In this document: positions 25,964 through 34,380 of the stretch, one piece after another
How the letters are laid out: every line of letters starts with the position of its first letter
Position numbering within the stretch: the first letter of the stretch is position 1
Assembly (NCBI GenBank): GCA_964577295.1
Contig: CAZNYN010000003.1
Coordinates: 41,080-105,079 of the forward strand
DNA length: 64,000 nucleotides
Source: CAZNYN01 sp964577295
GTDB lineage: Bacteria; Synergistota; Synergistia; Synergistales; Synergistaceae
Direction of reading: 5' to 3'
Notes under the pieces: model-generated
The model's database searches: none
Seen by the model: the letters and a program-made list of their open reading frames with translations, nothing else
What the model was told of the DNA's origin: nothing
Program-made: the position numbers and the translations under genes

Positions 25964-26839
25964 ATGGATAAGAAACGGCGCAATATGCTTTTGGGAGACC
26001 TTGCAGTGCTTGTTGTGGCTTTTATATGGGGCGCAACAAATGTCATAATGAGGGATGCCCTCTCGGGCATTACGCCTTTCTGGTTCTGCGCCCTGCGTTT
26101 CAGCATAGGGCTTGCTGCCGTGGCTCTCTTTTTCGGCAGACGGGCTCTTGTCATGCCGCGCAAGGCTAAAATTTCAGGAGCCGCCGTGGGTATGGTCTTT
26201 ATATGCGCCTATCTTGTCGGAGCTGTGGCTCTGCTTTACACAACGGCGGGCAATCAGTCGTTTATTATATCTATGTCCGTTGTCTTTGTCCCTCTTACCG
26301 TATGGGTTATAAGCAGGAAATTTCCCGGATGGCATGTGGCTGCGGGAGTTTTTCTCTGCACTGCGGGAATGGCGGGACTTATGCTGGACAGCTCTTTTTC
26401 CGTTAATATCGGGGACGCCCTCTGTTTTGCGGCGATGCTCTTCGTCACTGCTCACATAATGCTTGTTCAGAAGTATGTAAACGGAGCAGACCCATGCGGA
26501 CTTGCATGCTGGCAGGCTCTCGGCGGTCTTGTGCTTGCCGCCGCCTTTGCATTCGCCTTTGAGCCCTTCCCTGCCGAAATAAGCGCTAAGACGTGGCTGG
26601 CAGTGATATATTCCGCCACTATAGGCTTCGCTCTGACGCTTGTGCTTCAGACAGTCGCACAAAAATATACAAACGCCACTCACACTGCGATACTGCTTTC
26701 GACATCGGGGATTTTCGGAAGCCTGCTTGGAGTTATTTTCCTCGGAGAGCCCATGACATTAAAAATATTTACGGCATCCGCTCTCATTCTTGCGGGAGTG
26801 CTCACAGTCGAAGCTCTCCCCGCATTGATGAAAAAATAG
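25964..26839 (+). CDS. EamA/DMT family transporter
   Basis: A 291-residue protein with ten hydrophobic segments in two EamA repeats: residues about 8-140 (FIWGATNVIMRDAL) and 150-285 (LLSTSGIFGSLLGVIFLGEP). The family exports amino acids or other small metabolites; the substrate is unknown. A GGGGG ribosome site is 9 nt before the ATG. It ends 0 bp from the convergent aldo/keto reductase stop, with no obvious terminator between them. Confidence 0.85.
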   Translation: MDKKRRNMLLGDLAVLVVAFIWGATNVIMRDALSGITPFWFCALRFSIGLAAVALFFGRRALVMPRKAKISGAAVGMVFICAYLVGAVALLYTTAGNQSFIISMSVVFVPLTVWVISRKFPGWHVAAGVFLCTAGMAGLMLDSSFSVNIGDALCFAAMLFVTAHIMLVQKYVNGADPCGLACWQALGGLVLAAAFAFAFEPFPAEISAKTWLAVIYSATIGFALTLVLQTVAQKYTNATHTAILLSTSGIFGSLLGVIFLGEPMTLKIFTASALILAGVLTVEALPALMKK

Positions 26840-28051
26840 CTATTTCTGAGGTGAGAAGGCTCTGACTATTGCTGCTCCCGTTTTTTCAAAAGGCCCTTCC
26901 ATCTTATCCTTTACAAGCTTTAGATGCTCCCTTATCGGAAGATTCTGAGGGCATCTGCTCTCGCATCCTCCGCAGCCTATACAGCTTCCTGCCCAGTGAG
27001 CTTTGCCGTCCGAAGTGCGAAAACCCGCATATATCATGTGGTGGACTCTTGCGCTTGTACGGCTGAACATTTTGTAGTTGTTGAAATTTTTAAAGACTGC
27101 GGGGATATTTATTCCTGCCGGGCAAGGCAGACAGTAGCCGCATTCGGTACACTTAACAGCCAATAATTTTTCATAGGCATCGCGCACTGTCCCTATAATT
27201 TCATTCTCTTGTTCGGTCATGGAATCGCCGTAAGCATCATCTGCGGTACGGCAGTTCTGCTCTACCTGCTCTTCGCTGTTCATCCCGGACAGCACAGACG
27301 TGACTTCTTTGTGGTTCATCACCCAGCGCAGAGCCCAATCGGCAGGTTCTCTTTTTATCTCGGAAGTGTCATATATTCTGCGAACTTCAGACGGTATTCT
27401 GCCTGACAGAGAACCGCCCCTCAGAGGCTCCATGACTATTATTCCAAGCCCCCTTGCCGCGGCGTATTTTATGCCGTCTATCCCGGCCTGGAAGTGTTCG
27501 TCCAAAATATTAAACTGAACCTGAGCAAAATCCCAGTCGTAAGCATCTACTATCTGAGGAAATTCTTCTCGCCTGCCGTGAAAGGAAAAACCCATGCCGC
27601 GGATTCTGCCCTCTTTTTTAAGCTTCTCCATAAATTCAATAACTCCCAAAGAGAGCATGTGCCGAAAAGAGCGCCCGTCTATTGCATGGAGCAGGTAGTA
27701 ATCTATGACATCGACTTTGAGTTTTTCTCTCTGCCTGTTGAATATTTTTTCCATCTCATCTTTTTCTTTGATCAGCCAGCAAGGCAGTTTCGTAGCTATA
27801 TTTATCTTCTTTCTGTAGTGAGAGGAAAGTATGTGCTCCCCCAGGAAGCTCTCCGATGATCCCAAGTGATATGGGTAGGCCGTGTCAAAATAGTTTACCC
27901 CTCTTTCTATAGCCGCAAATATTTGCGCTTTTGCCTTTTCGGTATTGATAAGAGAGGAAAATTCCCTTCCGAATTTTGTAGGAAATCTCATACATCCATA
28001 TCCAAGAAGGGAAAGCTTATCCTTCGTTTTGGGGATTTCTCTGTACTGCAT
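26840..28051 (-). CDS. Aldo/keto reductase with C-terminal 4Fe-4S ferredoxin domain
   Basis: A 403-residue protein. Residues 1-280 form the TIM-barrel aldo/keto reductase with catalytic Asp and Tyr in NYFDTAYPYH, Lys in ATKLP and His in LLHAID. Residues about 295-375 add Cys clusters CTECGYCLPC and CIGCGGCESRC for iron-sulfur centres. This AKR-ferredoxin fusion is common in anaerobes; the electron donor is then probably ferredoxin and not only NADPH. Substrate unknown. GAGG is 7 nt before the ATG. Confidence 0.85.
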   Translation of the reverse strand: MQYREIPKTKDKLSLLGYGCMRFPTKFGREFSSLINTEKAKAQIFAAIERGVNYFDTAYPYHLGSSESFLGEHILSSHYRKKINIATKLPCWLIKEKDEMEKIFNRQREKLKVDVIDYYLLHAIDGRSFRHMLSLGVIEFMEKLKKEGRIRGMGFSFHGRREEFPQIVDAYDWDFAQVQFNILDEHFQAGIDGIKYAAARGLGIIVMEPLRGGSLSGRIPSEVRRIYDTSEIKREPADWALRWVMNHKEVTSVLSGMNSEEQVEQNCRTADDAYGDSMTEQENEIIGTVRDAYEKLLAVKCTECGYCLPCPAGINIPAVFKNFNNYKMFSRTSARVHHMIYAGFRTSDGKAHWAGSCIGCGGCESRCPQNLPIREHLKLVKDKMEGPFEKTGAAIVRAFSPQK

Positions 28052-28168
28052 AACATCGCCTCTCTCTTAGCTCTTCTTTTGACGGCAAAACCGCCTATAT
28101 TGCATGCTTCTCTGACTCATCTATTTTACACAAGAAAGAGCGCATTATGAACAAAAGAAATCTAAACA

Positions 28169-28181
28169 GCAACTTAGTTGC
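28169..28181 (+). promoter_or_regulatory. Candidate operator overlapping the modA -35 box
   Basis: Inverted repeat GCAAC-TTA-GTTGC. Its right half overlaps the -35 hexamer. A molybdate-responsive repressor could bind here, but it does not match the classical ModE box. Confidence 0.35.
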
Positions 28182-28206
28182 AGAATTGTCTTTATTCTAT
28201 TATAAT
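28178..28206 (+). promoter_or_regulatory. Promoter of modABC
   Basis: TTGCAG, 17-bp spacer, TATAAT, 42 bp before the modA start codon. Confidence 0.65.
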
Positions 28207-28248
28207 CCAGTAAATGATATTGAGTTGCATAAAGGAGAGGTTTAAAGG

Positions 28249-29064
28249 ATGAAACACCTAAAGCACTTTGGAATTTTGGCACTTTTGGTCTGCGCTCTCG
28301 TTTTCGCTGCTCCTCTTTCCGCATTTGCCGCTGCGGAGCTCTCTGTATTCGCCGCCGCATCTATGACGGAATCACTGAATAAGATAGCGGATCTGTACAA
28401 GAAGAGCACCCCCGATGTCAAGATCGTTTACAATTTTGACTCAAGCGGAACACTGAAAACACAGATTGAACAGGGTGCGGAATGCGACATCTTCATCTCC
28501 GCGGGACAGAAGCAGATGAACGCTCTCGACATCAAAGCACCTGCGGCAGCCAACCCAGACAAGAGAGATATGGTTATGGAAGGCACACGCTTTAATATCG
28601 TATCTAATAAAGTCGTAATGATTGTCCCCAAAGGTCAGAACAAGAAGGGTATCAGCGACTTTAAAGATGTCGTTACAGACAAAGTAGCTCTCGTAGCCCT
28701 CGGCAACTCAGACGTTCCAGTAGGACAGTATTCCGTGGAAATTTACAAGAACCTCGGACTTTGGGACAAGCTTGTCTCTCTCAACAAGATAACCTACGCC
28801 AGCAATGTCAAGGAAGTTCTTGCTCAGACAGCGGCAGGCGCGGTCGACTGCGGAATCGTCTACAGCACTGACGCGGCAACATCAGCCAAAGTCGAAGTAG
28901 CTGCGGACGCTCCCAAGGACAGCCACAAACCCATCACATACCCCGCGGCCATTATGAAGAGCACAAAGAACGCGGAGGCGGCAAAGGCTTTTGTAAAGTT
29001 CCTTCAGGGCGAAGAGAGCACAAAGATATTTAAGAGCATAGGATTTGCAATTCCTTCAAAATAA
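28249..29064 (+). CDS. modA: Molybdate ABC transporter substrate-binding protein
   Basis: A 271-residue periplasmic protein. A Sec signal peptide (LLVCALVFAAPLSAFAAA) covers about residues 10-30, with no lipobox Cys. The mature part begins ELSVFAAASMTESLNKIA, the ModA signature for oxyanion binding, and continues with DIFISAG. It captures molybdate or tungstate and hands it to ModB. The gene is followed by a stem-loop before modB, likely making ModA more abundant than the permease. It may supply the Mo needed by the MocA-dependent enzymes. Confidence 0.92.
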   Translation: MKHLKHFGILALLVCALVFAAPLSAFAAAELSVFAAASMTESLNKIADLYKKSTPDVKIVYNFDSSGTLKTQIEQGAECDIFISAGQKQMNALDIKAPAAANPDKRDMVMEGTRFNIVSNKVVMIVPKGQNKKGISDFKDVVTDKVALVALGNSDVPVGQYSVEIYKNLGLWDKLVSLNKITYASNVKEVLAQTAAGAVDCGIVYSTDAATSAKVEVAADAPKDSHKPITYPAAIMKSTKNAEAAKAFVKFLQGEESTKIFKSIGFAIPSK

Positions 29065-29089
29065 CTATAATCGTGCCATTGTAAAGAGT

Positions 29090-29120
29090 GGGCGGAAGGT
29101 TTTGCCTTCCGTCCCATTTT
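29090..29120 (+). terminator. Stem-loop between modA and modB, partial terminator or processing site
   Basis: GGGCGGAAGG / CCTTCCGTCCC stem with a bulged T and a short T tail. It probably lowers expression of modBC relative to modA. Confidence 0.6.
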
Positions 29121-29167
29121 TGGATTTTCAGGCTGAATAAATATTGATTGAGAGGCTCTGTCTGAAC

Positions 29168-29866
29168 ATGGATTTTTTTCCTCTGTATAACTCTTTAAGA
29201 GTTGCGGCGATATCTACCGTCATAACTTTTTTTGCGGGAATTTTTTCGGCATATTATATCGCTAAGACACCGCGCCTTGTTAAGGGCGTGCTTGACTGTC
29301 TTTTGACTCTGCCTCTCGTCCTCCCTCCTACAGTTGTCGGTTTTTTCCTTTTAAAAACTATCGGCCCATTGGGCCCCATAGGCTCGCGTGTTATGGAGCT
29401 TTACGGCTTTAAATTGACAATGACATGGTACTCAGCCATATTTGCCACAGCCATTGTCTCTTTTCCCCTTATGTACCGCACTGTCAGAGGCGCATTTGAA
29501 TCCTTTGACGAAACTTTGATATATTCCGGTCAGACGCTGGGGCTCTCCGACAGGTACATATTCTGGCGCGTTGTAATGCCGAACTGTAAGCAGGGAATCC
29601 TTGCCGGGACTGTTCTTTCCTTTGCCCGTGCACTCGGAGAGTACGGGGCGACAAGCATGGTGACAGGTTATATTCCGGGACGCACGGCCACAGTATCGAC
29701 AACCGTCTACCAGCTCTGGAGAGAGGGCAACGACCTGCTGGCTTATAAGTGGGTGTTTGTAAACCTTGTAATATCTTTTGCCGTTCTGGTTGCCGTCAAT
29801 ATGCTTGAAAACAAGTACAGAGCGCCAAAGGGAACGGCGCGCGACGCTCTTGCGGATGAGATATAG
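29168..29866 (+). CDS. modB: Molybdate ABC transporter permease
   Basis: A 232-residue inner-membrane permease with about five hydrophobic segments. The EAA motif of the ATPase contact is SFARALGEYGATSMV. I use the ATG at 29168 (MDFFPLYNSL), which aligns with the short N-terminus of other ModB proteins; the TTG at 29144 has no ribosome site. modC begins 8 bp after the stop. Confidence 0.88.
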   Translation: MDFFPLYNSLRVAAISTVITFFAGIFSAYYIAKTPRLVKGVLDCLLTLPLVLPPTVVGFFLLKTIGPLGPIGSRVMELYGFKLTMTWYSAIFATAIVSFPLMYRTVRGAFESFDETLIYSGQTLGLSDRYIFWRVVMPNCKQGILAGTVLSFARALGEYGATSMVTGYIPGRTATVSTTVYQLWREGNDLLAYKWVFVNLVISFAVLVAVNMLENKYRAPKGTARDALADEI

Positions 29867-29874
29867 GTGCTGCC

Positions 29875-30927
29875 ATGTCAATATATGTTAAGATAAAAAA
29901 ATCTCTGGGAAATTTTAATCTGGATGTGGAGTTTGAGGCCGAAAACGAAGTCCTTGCTCTTTTGGGCTCGTCCGGCTGCGGCAAGAGCATGACTTTAAAG
30001 TGTATTGCAGGTGTCATGAAGCCCGATGAAGGTGTTATCGAAGCTGACGGAATAACTCTTTATAATTCTAAAAAGGGAATATGCCTGCCTCCTCAGAAGA
30101 GAAACATGGGATACCTCTTCCAAAACTACGCTCTCTTCCCAAACATGACTGTCGAGAGGAATATTAAGACCGTTCTCCGTCTGCGCGGTGCGGAAGGTGA
30201 ATTTGACTCCCTTATGGACTCTTTTTATATCAAGGGGCTTGAAGAGCATTACCCTTCTCAGCTATCGGGAGGTCAGCAGCAGAGAGTGGCACTTGCGCGA
30301 ATGCTCGCCAGCCGCCCGAAGGTCATAATGCTTGACGAACCTCTCTCGGCTCTTGACAGTTATTTAAGATGGCAGCTTGAAGATGAGCTGACAAAACATC
30401 TGGAAAACTTTGAAGGCACGACTCTTTACGTATCGCACAACAGGGATGAAGTATTCAGGATGTGCGGCAAGGTCTGCGTCATACACAGAGGGAAGTCAGA
30501 ACCTCTGCGCCTTGTTCGGGAACTCTTTGAAGCCCCCGGAACTCTGGCCTCTTCGCGCCTGTCGGGATGCAAAAATCACTCTGCGGCAAAGAAGCTGTCG
30601 GATAATTCCATAGAAGCTCTGTCGTGGAAGTGTGTCCTCCTATGCTCAGACGATATTTCCGATAAAGTACGGTATGTGGGAGTAAGAGCGCACAGCATCA
30701 AGCCGTACAGGAGGGACGGAGCGAATAACATTGGCGGTACTGCGATATCAGTTGCTGAAGATTTATTTTCTTCCTGTGTTATTTTCATACCGGAAGAAGT
30801 AGGCAGCAATATATCCGACAAATCCTTTATCAGGATAGAGTGTACGAAGGAAGAGGCAAAAGGCATAAAAGAGGGCGACAAAATCACCGTCTCGATAGAC
30901 CCTGCCGATATTATGGTTCTGCTGTAA
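29875..30927 (+). CDS. modC: Molybdate ABC transporter ATP-binding protein
   Basis: A 350-residue ABC ATPase. Walker A is GSSGCGKS, the Q-loop is FQNYALFP, the signature is LSGGQQQR and Walker B is VIMLDEP. The C-terminal part (about 230-350) is a divergent MOP/TOBE-like regulatory domain (KEGDKITVSIDPADIMVLL). It energises ModAB uptake. Its stop codon abuts the stop of the convergent alkA-like gene. Confidence 0.9.
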   Translation: MSIYVKIKKSLGNFNLDVEFEAENEVLALLGSSGCGKSMTLKCIAGVMKPDEGVIEADGITLYNSKKGICLPPQKRNMGYLFQNYALFPNMTVERNIKTVLRLRGAEGEFDSLMDSFYIKGLEEHYPSQLSGGQQQRVALARMLASRPKVIMLDEPLSALDSYLRWQLEDELTKHLENFEGTTLYVSHNRDEVFRMCGKVCVIHRGKSEPLRLVRELFEAPGTLASSRLSGCKNHSAAKKLSDNSIEALSWKCVLLCSDDISDKVRYVGVRAHSIKPYRRDGANNIGGTAISVAEDLFSSCVIFIPEEVGSNISDKSFIRIECTKEEAKGIKEGDKITVSIDPADIMVLL

Positions 30928-31530
30928 CTACAGCACAGCCGCTTTCCATAGATACAAAGACGCTGCTGTTCCGTAAGGAGAGTAGCGTTTTCTGTACTCA
31001 TCAAATGTCGCCCTGTCGAGATTTTCCAACCCGTAGAGCTTCATCATTCCCTTTCTTACTGCAAAATCTCCGAAGCTGACGACATCTTTTCTGCCGAGAG
31101 AGAAAATCAAAGTCATCTCCGCAGTCCAAGTTCCTATTCCCTTTATCGTTATCAGCTTTTTTTCAACTTCACTGTCGGAGGCGGAGCGCAGCTCGTCTAT
31201 GACAAGTTTTCCGTCTCTTACTGCCTCGCAGAGACCTCTTATGTAGAGAACTTTTCTCATCGATATTCCAATACTCTTAATTTCTTCGTCCGATGCCGCG
31301 AGCAGAGCGTAGGGAGTTACTTCGGGAAACTTATTTCTGAGCCTGTCCGCGACTGATGCCGCAGCTTTGTTGGATATTTGCTGCGCGGTAATGGAACGTA
31401 CCAGAAAAGCGAACACGTCGGAGTTCGTCTCCCTTTCGATAAAGCCGCATTCCTTTATAAAATTGCCGAGAATTTTATCCCTCTCGGAAAGATATAATAT
31501 CTCTTTCTCTCCATATTCAATTATCGGCAT
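30928..31530 (-). CDS. DNA-3-methyladenine glycosylase II (AlkA/HhH-GPD family)
   Basis: A 200-residue base-excision glycosylase. The helix-hairpin-helix is in IKGIGTWTAEM and the catalytic Asp is in FGDFAVRKG, both typical of AlkA-like enzymes that remove alkylated purines. SITAQQIS near residue 45 is also conserved. The ATG at 31530 follows GGAG by 7 nt; the GTG at 31536 overlaps that site. It overlaps the end of ogt by 14 nt, forming an alkylation-repair pair. Confidence 0.88.
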   Translation of the reverse strand: MPIIEYGEKEILYLSERDKILGNFIKECGFIERETNSDVFAFLVRSITAQQISNKAAASVADRLRNKFPEVTPYALLAASDEEIKSIGISMRKVLYIRGLCEAVRDGKLVIDELRSASDSEVEKKLITIKGIGTWTAEMTLIFSLGRKDVVSFGDFAVRKGMMKLYGLENLDRATFDEYRKRYSPYGTAASLYLWKAAVL

Positions 31531-31996
31531 AGCCACGCTCCAATTCCAGAAGAAATGACTTGATATCCAGCCCGCCTCCGAAGCCGACGAGTTTGCCGTC
31601 CGCGCCTATCACTCTGTGACACGGTATGATTATCGCTATATGGTTTCTGTTGTTTGCCATTCCCGCAGCGCGAAATGCCTTGGGACTCCCCGCTGCCTCA
31701 GCAATATCTTTGTAGCTCCTTGTCTCTCCGTATGGTATATCAAGCAGAGCTTTCCAGCACCTTACTTGAAAATCTGTTCCGTACATATCAAGAGGCAGGT
31801 CGAAGATCCTTCTTGCGCCGGAAAGGTACTCTCCTATCTGTTCAGCCGCTCTCTTTATCAGAGGACTTTCAAACATGGTTATCTCACCGGAAGGAGCGGA
31901 TCCCCTCTCAAAGTGCAGGTCTGTAATCTTTTCGTCTCTCTCTCCGATTCCTATCCTGCCTATGCCGTCAAAATTATAGTAGAAGTAGTTTTTCAC
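31517..31996 (-). CDS. ogt: Methylated-DNA--protein-cysteine methyltransferase
   Basis: A 159-residue suicide repair protein. The acceptor Cys is in IIPCHRVIGADGKLVGFGGG, the invariant PCHR site. It takes methyl from O6-methylguanine and O4-methylthymine. The start is GTG 31996, with GGAGG 7 nt upstream. The downstream overlapping alkA-like gene suggests a dedicated alkylation-damage operon. Confidence 0.93.
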   Translation of the reverse strand: MKNYFYYNFDGIGRIGIGERDEKITDLHFERGSAPSGEITMFESPLIKRAAEQIGEYLSGARRIFDLPLDMYGTDFQVRCWKALLDIPYGETRSYKDIAEAAGSPKAFRAAGMANNRNHIAIIIPCHRVIGADGKLVGFGGGLDIKSFLLELERGYADN

Positions 31997-32089
31997 ACAA
32001 GCACCTCCGCTTTTACAGTCAGCATAAAATTTATAAATAGATTATACTATTATGAGAGCAAAGCACATATAAGCGAAGGAGGAATAGCA

Positions 32090-32872
32090 ATGCGGGTGTT
32101 TGTATCGGGAGCATCGGGCAATGTAGGCAAAACGATAGTAAGGGCAATGGCAAATAATGACAATTTTGAACTTGCGGGCGGCTGGTGTCTGGAAGAGGGC
32201 TCGGACTTGGGATTAATGGCGGGCTGCGGTGAGAACGGAGTATTGGCACACGGCGATTTGGCCAAGGGACTTGAAGAGACAAAACCCGACATTGTCATAG
32301 ATTTCTCCGCAACTCCCCTGCTCTGCGGAAATATGGATACATATCTTAAATACGGCCTCAATGTCGTCATAGGAACAACGGGTCTTACGGACGAGCAGTT
32401 TGAGCCGTACATGGCGGCGGTTGCGGAAAAAGGGCTGCGCTGGGCCGCAATATCAAGCTACAGCCTCGGAATCAGCCTAGTCAAAGACTTTGTCGAGAAA
32501 GTAAGAAAATACTATCCCTATGTCAGCATAATAGACAGGCACACTCAAAACATGGCAAACGCGCCAAGCGGAACAGCCGTGACACTGGCTCAGGCCGCAA
32601 AGGGGAAAAACGGCCCGATAAAGAGCAAAGAGAGCTACAAAGGCGTACTTGCCGGCGATGTCGGCGGAGTGCAGGTAATATCTCAGCGTATGCCGTGGCC
32701 GGGCCCCTATTCCGGACATGATATCATGCTGGCAAGACAGGATGAAATTATAAAAATCTCCGTTGAAGATTTTACAAGCGAGGTCTACATAGACGGGATA
32801 TTTATGACAGCGTCCAAACTCCCGACTATGGCGGAAGGTACTTTTATCAGAGACCTTTCCGAGATACGCTGA
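32090..32872 (+). CDS. DapB-like dihydrodipicolinate reductase family protein with altered active site
   Basis: A 260-residue protein with the DapB fold: N-terminal nucleotide loop VSGASGNVGKTIV, mid-protein VIGTTGLTDEQ and the substrate loop APSGTA. The usual HHxHKxDAPSGTA is RHTQNMANAPSGTA here. By alignment the first His is kept, but the second His is Thr, the catalytic Lys is Met and the Asp is Asn. Lysine/diaminopimelate synthesis by this copy is therefore doubtful; another reductase role is possible. GGAGG precedes the ATG at 32090 by 7 nt; the long upstream ORF extension runs antisense to ogt and is not coding. No dap genes are adjacent. Confidence 0.75.
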   Translation: MRVFVSGASGNVGKTIVRAMANNDNFELAGGWCLEEGSDLGLMAGCGENGVLAHGDLAKGLEETKPDIVIDFSATPLLCGNMDTYLKYGLNVVIGTTGLTDEQFEPYMAAVAEKGLRWAAISSYSLGISLVKDFVEKVRKYYPYVSIIDRHTQNMANAPSGTAVTLAQAAKGKNGPIKSKESYKGVLAGDVGGVQVISQRMPWPGPYSGHDIMLARQDEIIKISVEDFTSEVYIDGIFMTASKLPTMAEGTFIRDLSEIR

Positions 32873-32883
32873 AATCCCCTAAT

Positions 32884-32932
32884 AAAAAAAGAGGGACGCC
32901 ATTGCCGCCGCATGTGCACGGCAGTAGCGTCC
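32884..32932 (-). terminator. Intrinsic terminator of corA
   Basis: Read leftward: GGACGC / GCGTCC and inner GCCG / CGGC stems followed by CTCTTTTTTT. It lies between the convergent dapB-like and corA genes and may also stop the former weakly. Confidence 0.75.
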
Positions 32933-32990
32933 TTCTGCGTCTCTTTCGCCAAAAAGCGCAGCGAAATCTTTTCGTGTAAATTATAAAAAA

Positions 32991-33947
32991 CTAAAAAAGC
33001 CTCTTCTTCCAGAGCACCAATATAGCAATAACCGCGGTTGCGGCAGCAAAAAGCCCAACTATGTAAAAACCCATTGGGTGATTTGTCCATGGCACAGGCA
33101 CGTTCATTCCAAAGAAGCTGGCTATCATTGTCGGTATGGACATAACAATTGTAACTGACGCTAAAAATTTCATAACGATATTCAAGTTATTTGATATTAC
33201 GGAAGCAAAGGCGTCCATCATACCGGCCAAAACATCCGTTTGAATCTGTGCCATCTCTATCGACTGGTCATATTCAACTCTTACGTCGTCCAGAAGATCC
33301 TCGTCCTCCTCACGGAACTTTATAAGGTGCTTGACCTGAGGATTGGAGCAGAGGCGAAGCAGGCGCTCCACAACAACTCTGTTGGAGCGAAGGGACATTG
33401 AGTAGTAAGTAAGCCCCTTCTGGAGGTCCAAAAGCTGAAAAAGCTCCTGATTCTTCATAGACTTCCTTAAATCTTGCTCTATTTTATCAGATTTCCTTAT
33501 CATCTGGCGCAGGTCTTTCAGGAAGAGCATCGCAGAGCGGTAAAGAAGCTGAAAGAGAAATCTTGTGCGCTTGTAAGTGCTGAAATACTTATATCTGCTC
33601 TCGGTGTAATTCTGGAGTATATCGTTGTACTCCTGACATATCGTAACAATATAGTCCGGCGTGACTATTATGCCCAAAGGCAAAGTGTCGTATTCGCCTT
33701 TTGTCTCCTCGTGATTTACCGGAACATTGACCAGAACGAGGATGTGGTTGTCCTCTATCTCAATACGCGAGGATTCTTCGGGGTCCAGAGCGGATCTGAC
33801 AAAATCCTGAGGCGCCTCTGTTATTTTTTCTACGATAAGCAGTTCTTCCGCAGTAGGACGAACCAAACTGATCCATACTCCCGGCTCCACTGTCTCCGGT
33901 GTAAGTTCCAAAAGTCCGTCATCAAGGGTTTTTACAATCTTTAGCAT
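32991..33947 (-). CDS. corA: CorA family magnesium/cobalt transporter
   Basis: A 318-residue divalent cation channel. A long soluble helical N-terminal domain (about 1-255) is followed by two membrane helices near the C-terminus. The pore signature is FFGMNVPV (GMN) and the loop after it is WTNHPMG. It imports Mg2+ (or Co2+/Ni2+). The coding region is preceded by an unusually long leader, listed separately. GAG-rich sequence (GGGAGATGAG) lies just upstream of the ATG. Confidence 0.93.
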   Translation of the reverse strand: MLKIVKTLDDGLLELTPETVEPGVWISLVRPTAEELLIVEKITEAPQDFVRSALDPEESSRIEIEDNHILVLVNVPVNHEETKGEYDTLPLGIIVTPDYIVTICQEYNDILQNYTESRYKYFSTYKRTRFLFQLLYRSAMLFLKDLRQMIRKSDKIEQDLRKSMKNQELFQLLDLQKGLTYYSMSLRSNRVVVERLLRLCSNPQVKHLIKFREEDEDLLDDVRVEYDQSIEMAQIQTDVLAGMMDAFASVISNNLNIVMKFLASVTIVMSIPTMIASFFGMNVPVPWTNHPMGFYIVGLFAAATAVIAILVLWKKRLF

Positions 33948-34224
33948 TAATTTCTCATCTCCCGCATGTACTTACAGCCACCCATCGGAGAAAAAATCTC
34001 GGCGAAGGCGGCCAAAAAATAAGCTCAGACAAATAATCTGAATTTGAAAAACGGGAATGGAAGAAATTCTTACAAATATTTCCACACCCGGCAGCGCCGG
34101 GTGCAAAGCAGCCCGCGCTAATCAGTTGCGCACAATTGTCCGACAGGTTCAGGACTGGGACTTTCCATGGACTGCTCCTCTCTTCGGGGATTACCCGATA
34201 CATACCGTTATTTAATACTTATAA
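33948..34224 (-). promoter_or_regulatory. Long structured 5' leader of corA, unknown type
   Basis: About 270 nt lie between the promoter and the corA start. A perfect 8-bp hairpin CACCCGGC-AGC-GCCGGGTG sits at 34085-34103 and a GTCC/GGAC stem at about 34141-34158. It matches neither the M-box nor the yybP-ykoY (Mn) consensus that I know. An 82-codon frame (34203-33955) runs through it but has no ribosome site. Confidence 0.4.
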
Positions 34225-34253
34225 AGTTTAGTTCCATAGGCGGATTAGGTCAA
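34225..34253 (-). promoter_or_regulatory. Promoter of corA
   Basis: Read leftward: TTGACC, 17-bp spacer, TAAACT. It is divergent from the yitT promoter 25 bp away. Confidence 0.55.
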
Positions 34254-34277
34254 GTAAGAAAGTATTGCCCGGGGGGG

Positions 34278-34305
34278 TTGCAAATTTAATCCTATGAGAT
34301 ATAAT
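34278..34305 (+). promoter_or_regulatory. Promoter of the fourth yitT-like gene
   Basis: TTGCAA, 16-bp spacer, TATAAT, preceded by a run of seven G. The start codon is 75 bp downstream. Confidence 0.55.
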
Positions 34306-34380
34306 ACAAGTATGGATTAACTCGGTACGGAATATTAACTATATTCACGGCAAGAGAGATCACGTTTGGAGAGGATTAAC

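Noticed and set aside
31616..32089. N-terminal extension giving a 418-residue DapB ORF
   Set aside because: The extra 158 codons run antisense to ogt, and a GGAGG with an ATG at 32090 gives a normal DapB length.
32894..32932. GGGACGC stretch as part of a c-di-GMP (GEMM) riboswitch
   Set aside because: The rest of the GEMM consensus is absent and the position, T tract and orientation fit the corA terminator.
33955..34203. 82-codon leftward ORF before corA as a regulatory protein or leader peptide
   Set aside because: No ribosome site precedes it, its composition is odd (Pro, Cys, Trp-rich) and it overlaps strong hairpins; it is better explained as open frame within a structured leader.
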